NCBI GenBank assembly: GCA_022845955.1
Contig: AP025576.1
Span: 310,001-374,000, forward strand
Origin: Lachnospiraceae bacterium
GTDB lineage: Bacteria; Bacillota; Clostridia; Lachnospirales; Lachnospiraceae
Direction of reading: 5' to 3'
Length of the DNA: 64,000 bases
Part shown: one piece after another, positions 62,676-64,000 of the stretch
Numbering within the stretch: position 1 is the stretch's first letter
How the letters are laid out: every line of letters starts with the position of its first letter
Translations under genes and position numbers: made by a program
Notes under the pieces: generated by a model
What the model was told of the DNA's origin: nothing
The model's input: the letters and a program-made list of their open reading frames with translations, nothing else
Database searches by the model: none

Positions 62676-63462
62676 GCTCATTCGCAGATTTGCCGTGACA
62701 CTGGCCGCTGTGCTTTGCATGGCGGCTTTTTCCGTTACCGCCTACGCCGGGGGCGTTGACCCTGACCCGGAGCCGCTGCCGGAAACCACCGAAGCCCCTT
62801 TGCCGGAGGAAACAGAGGAACCCACCACCGGCGGCATAGAGATGGAGCCGGAGGGCGTACCCGTCACCCCTAAGGGCAACGCGGCACTGGTGGATGATTT
62901 TTTCGGAGATAAGCAGTTGATCACCGTCACCACCAAGGCCGGGAATTACTTCTATATCCTGATTGACCGGGCCAATGAGAACAAGGAAACCTCCGTGCAT
63001 TTCCTAAACCAAGTGGACGACGCCGACCTGCAAGCGTTGTTGGAGGACGGCGAACAGGAGCCGCAAGCCTGCACCTGCACGGCCAAGTGTGAGGCTGGGG
63101 CCGTCAACACGGCCTGCCCGGTTTGTAAAAATAACCTGACCGCCTGCGCCGGGCCGGAGCCGGAACCCGTAGGCGAGGAAGAACCGGCAGCGCCGGAGAA
63201 AGAAAGCGGAGGCATGGGCGGCCTTGTGGTGTTCCTTGTGGTAGCGCTGGCGGGCGGCGGCGTAGCCCTTTACTTCTTTAAGCTCCGCAAGCCGAAAGCA
63301 GATGTCAAGGGCGGCGACGATCTGGACGAATACGACTTTGGCGAGGCCGAGGGCGACGAGGAAGAAGCCCCGGAGCCGGACGACGCCACCGATGGGTACG
63401 CTCAAGAGCCGGGGGAAGATTTGTTGATGGAGGAAGAAACAGACGAGGAGGACGAGGAATGA
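62665..63462 (+). CDS. DUF4366-family surface protein
   Basis: A 265-residue exported membrane protein. The signal peptide is FAVTLAAVLCMAAFSVTAYA; an acidic Pro/Glu-rich stretch, the DUF4366 domain (VDDFFGDKQLITVTTKAGNY, YILIDRANENKETSVHFLNQ) and a Cys-rich segment (CTCTAKCEAGAVNTACPVCK) follow. A helix (GGLVVFLVVALAGGGVALYF) and a very acidic tail end the protein. ATG 62665 is preceded by GGAGGGAAAGG. It is probably a structural or stabilising part of the transfer system; its last four bases overlap topB. Confidence 0.88.
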   Translation: MKNKLIRRFAVTLAAVLCMAAFSVTAYAGGVDPDPEPLPETTEAPLPEETEEPTTGGIEMEPEGVPVTPKGNAALVDDFFGDKQLITVTTKAGNYFYILIDRANENKETSVHFLNQVDDADLQALLEDGEQEPQACTCTAKCEAGAVNTACPVCKNNLTACAGPEPEPVGEEEPAAPEKESGGMGGLVVFLVVALAGGGVALYFFKLRKPKADVKGGDDLDEYDFGEAEGDEEEAPEPDDATDGYAQEPGEDLLMEEETDEEDEE

Positions 63463-64000
63463 CAACTTCACATACTCTTGTAATTGCAGAGAAGCCGAGC
63501 GTGGCCCGCAGCATTGCGGGTGTGATCGGCGCGGATCAGAAACAGGACGGCTACTTAGAGGGAAACGGCTATCTGGTGAGCTGGTGTATCGGCCATCTGG
63601 TTTCCCTTGCCGACGCCGGGGCCTATGACCCCCGCTTTAAGAAATGGCGCTATGAGGATTTGCCGATTCTGCCGCAAGAATGGCAGTACATCATCCCGGA
63701 CGACAAGAAAAAGCAGTTTGAAGTCTTACGTTCCCTGATGGAGCGCCCCGACGTGACCGGCCTTGTGTGCGCCACCGACGCCGGACGCGAGGGGGAGCTG
63801 ATTTTCCGTTTCGTCTATCAGATGGCGGGCTGTCAAAAGCCGTTTCAGCGCCTTTGGATTTCCAGCATGGAGGACGGGGCCATCCGTGATGGGTTTGCCA
63901 ACCTGAAACCCGGCGCGGACTACGATGCTCTCTATCAATCGGCCCTTTGCCGGGCGCAGGCCGATTGGCTGGTGGGGATCAACGCCACAAGACTTTTCTC
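63459..64000 (+). CDS. topB: DNA topoisomerase III (3' end outside window)
   Basis: The first 180 residues of a type IA topoisomerase. The Toprim domain shows LVIAEKPSVARSIAGVIGAD, GHLVSLADAGAYDP, VCATDAGREGELIFRFVYQ (the metal-binding Asp-x-Gly-Arg-Glu) and DWLVGINATRLFS. Topoisomerase III genes are standard in Tn1549-like elements, where they may help DNA processing during transfer. The ATG overlaps the DUF4366 stop (ATGA). The catalytic Tyr lies beyond the window edge. Confidence 0.95.
   Translation, partial: MTTSHTLVIAEKPSVARSIAGVIGADQKQDGYLEGNGYLVSWCIGHLVSLADAGAYDPRFKKWRYEDLPILPQEWQYIIPDDKKKQFEVLRSLMERPDVTGLVCATDAGREGELIFRFVYQMAGCQKPFQRLWISSMEDGAIRDGFANLKPGADYDALYQSALCRAQADWLVGINATRLF

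Larger units (their letters stand above)
51940..64000 (+). mobile_element. Tn1549-like integrative conjugative element, left part (continues beyond window)
   Basis: Gene order is that of Tn1549/CTn-type elements of Firmicutes: HTH replication-initiator-like protein, DUF5348, PcfB, VirD4, Maff2, TrbL/VirB6, MT-A70 methyltransferase, PrgI, VirB4, NlpC/P60, DUF4315, DUF4366, topoisomerase III. Base composition becomes GC-rich from about 52.1 kb. Its left end is not defined by any repeat I could see; 51940 is an estimate from the composition change inside the zinc-ribbon gene. Relaxase and recombinase would lie to the right. No resistance gene is present in this part. Confidence 0.85.

Overview
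The window looks like a chromosome segment from a Gram-positive gut Clostridia, most likely Lachnospiraceae (relatives of Blautia, Hungatella or Enterocloster). The evidence is strong AGGAGG-type ribosome sites, a YesMN-regulated sugar ABC transporter, AgrA/AgrC-like and KdpDE-like systems, lipoprotein and sortase-free surface proteins, and a Tn1549-like conjugative element. The species cannot be fixed from the sequence alone. The first 50 kb is of moderate GC. A short stretch after the tRNA gene (50.4-51.9 kb) is clearly AT-rich, and the conjugative module from about 52 kb is clearly GC-rich.

Layout. 0-11.2 kb: carbohydrate locus with the tail of a TIM-barrel isomerase, a YesM/YesN two-component pair, a solute-binding lipoprotein, two MalF/MalG-type permeases, a GH63-like glycosidase and a GH36 alpha-galactosidase-like enzyme. 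An AraC-type direct repeat precedes the binding-protein gene, and a REP-like hairpin separates it from the permeases. 11.3-17.7 kb: a diguanylate cyclase, an SPFH/zinc-ribbon protein, a flavodoxin-fold reductase, a degenerate receiver protein with a tiny partner, and a LytTR response regulator with its AgrC-like kinase. 17.7-22.4 kb: a potassium locus with a membrane-anchored RCK-like protein, KtrB/TrkH, KtrA/TrkA and a KdpD-like/KdpE-like pair. 22.5-27.5 kb: an APH-fold kinase, an alpha/beta hydrolase and a large LRR surface protein. 27.5-38.6 kb: kdpFABC, full-length kdpD with kdpE, and a third short KdpD-like/KdpE-like pair, preceded by a 132-bp MITE-like insertion and a 32-bp perfect inverted repeat.

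38.6-50.2 kb: a BlaR1/BlaI pair with a consensus promoter and overlapping operators, a TPR-like protein, an unusual cluster (uncharacterised 375-residue protein, GNAT, Fpg-fold protein lacking the catalytic N-terminus, and an effector-binding/C39-like double-domain protein), a small alarmone synthetase, a cardiolipin-synthase-like phospholipase D and a second GNAT. 50.3-51.7 kb: tRNA-Phe followed by a broken tyrosine integrase that runs directly into the C-terminal part of a phage portal protein, the scar of an old prophage. 51.9-64 kb: the transfer module of a Tn1549-like integrative conjugative element (replication-initiator-like protein, PcfB, VirD4, Maff2, TrbL/VirB6, MT-A70 methyltransferase, PrgI, VirB4, NlpC/P60 hydrolase, DUF4315, DUF4366, topoisomerase III), which runs off the right edge.

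How it fits together. YesMN probably senses an extracellular sugar and turns on its importer and glycosidases; no ABC ATPase is encoded here. Two potassium uptake systems (Ktr and Kdp) and three KdpDE-like pairs lie within 21 kb, with OmpR-type direct repeats upstream of both systems. The conjugative module is nearly complete, but its methyltransferase gene has no canonical start codon upstream of its catalytic motif.
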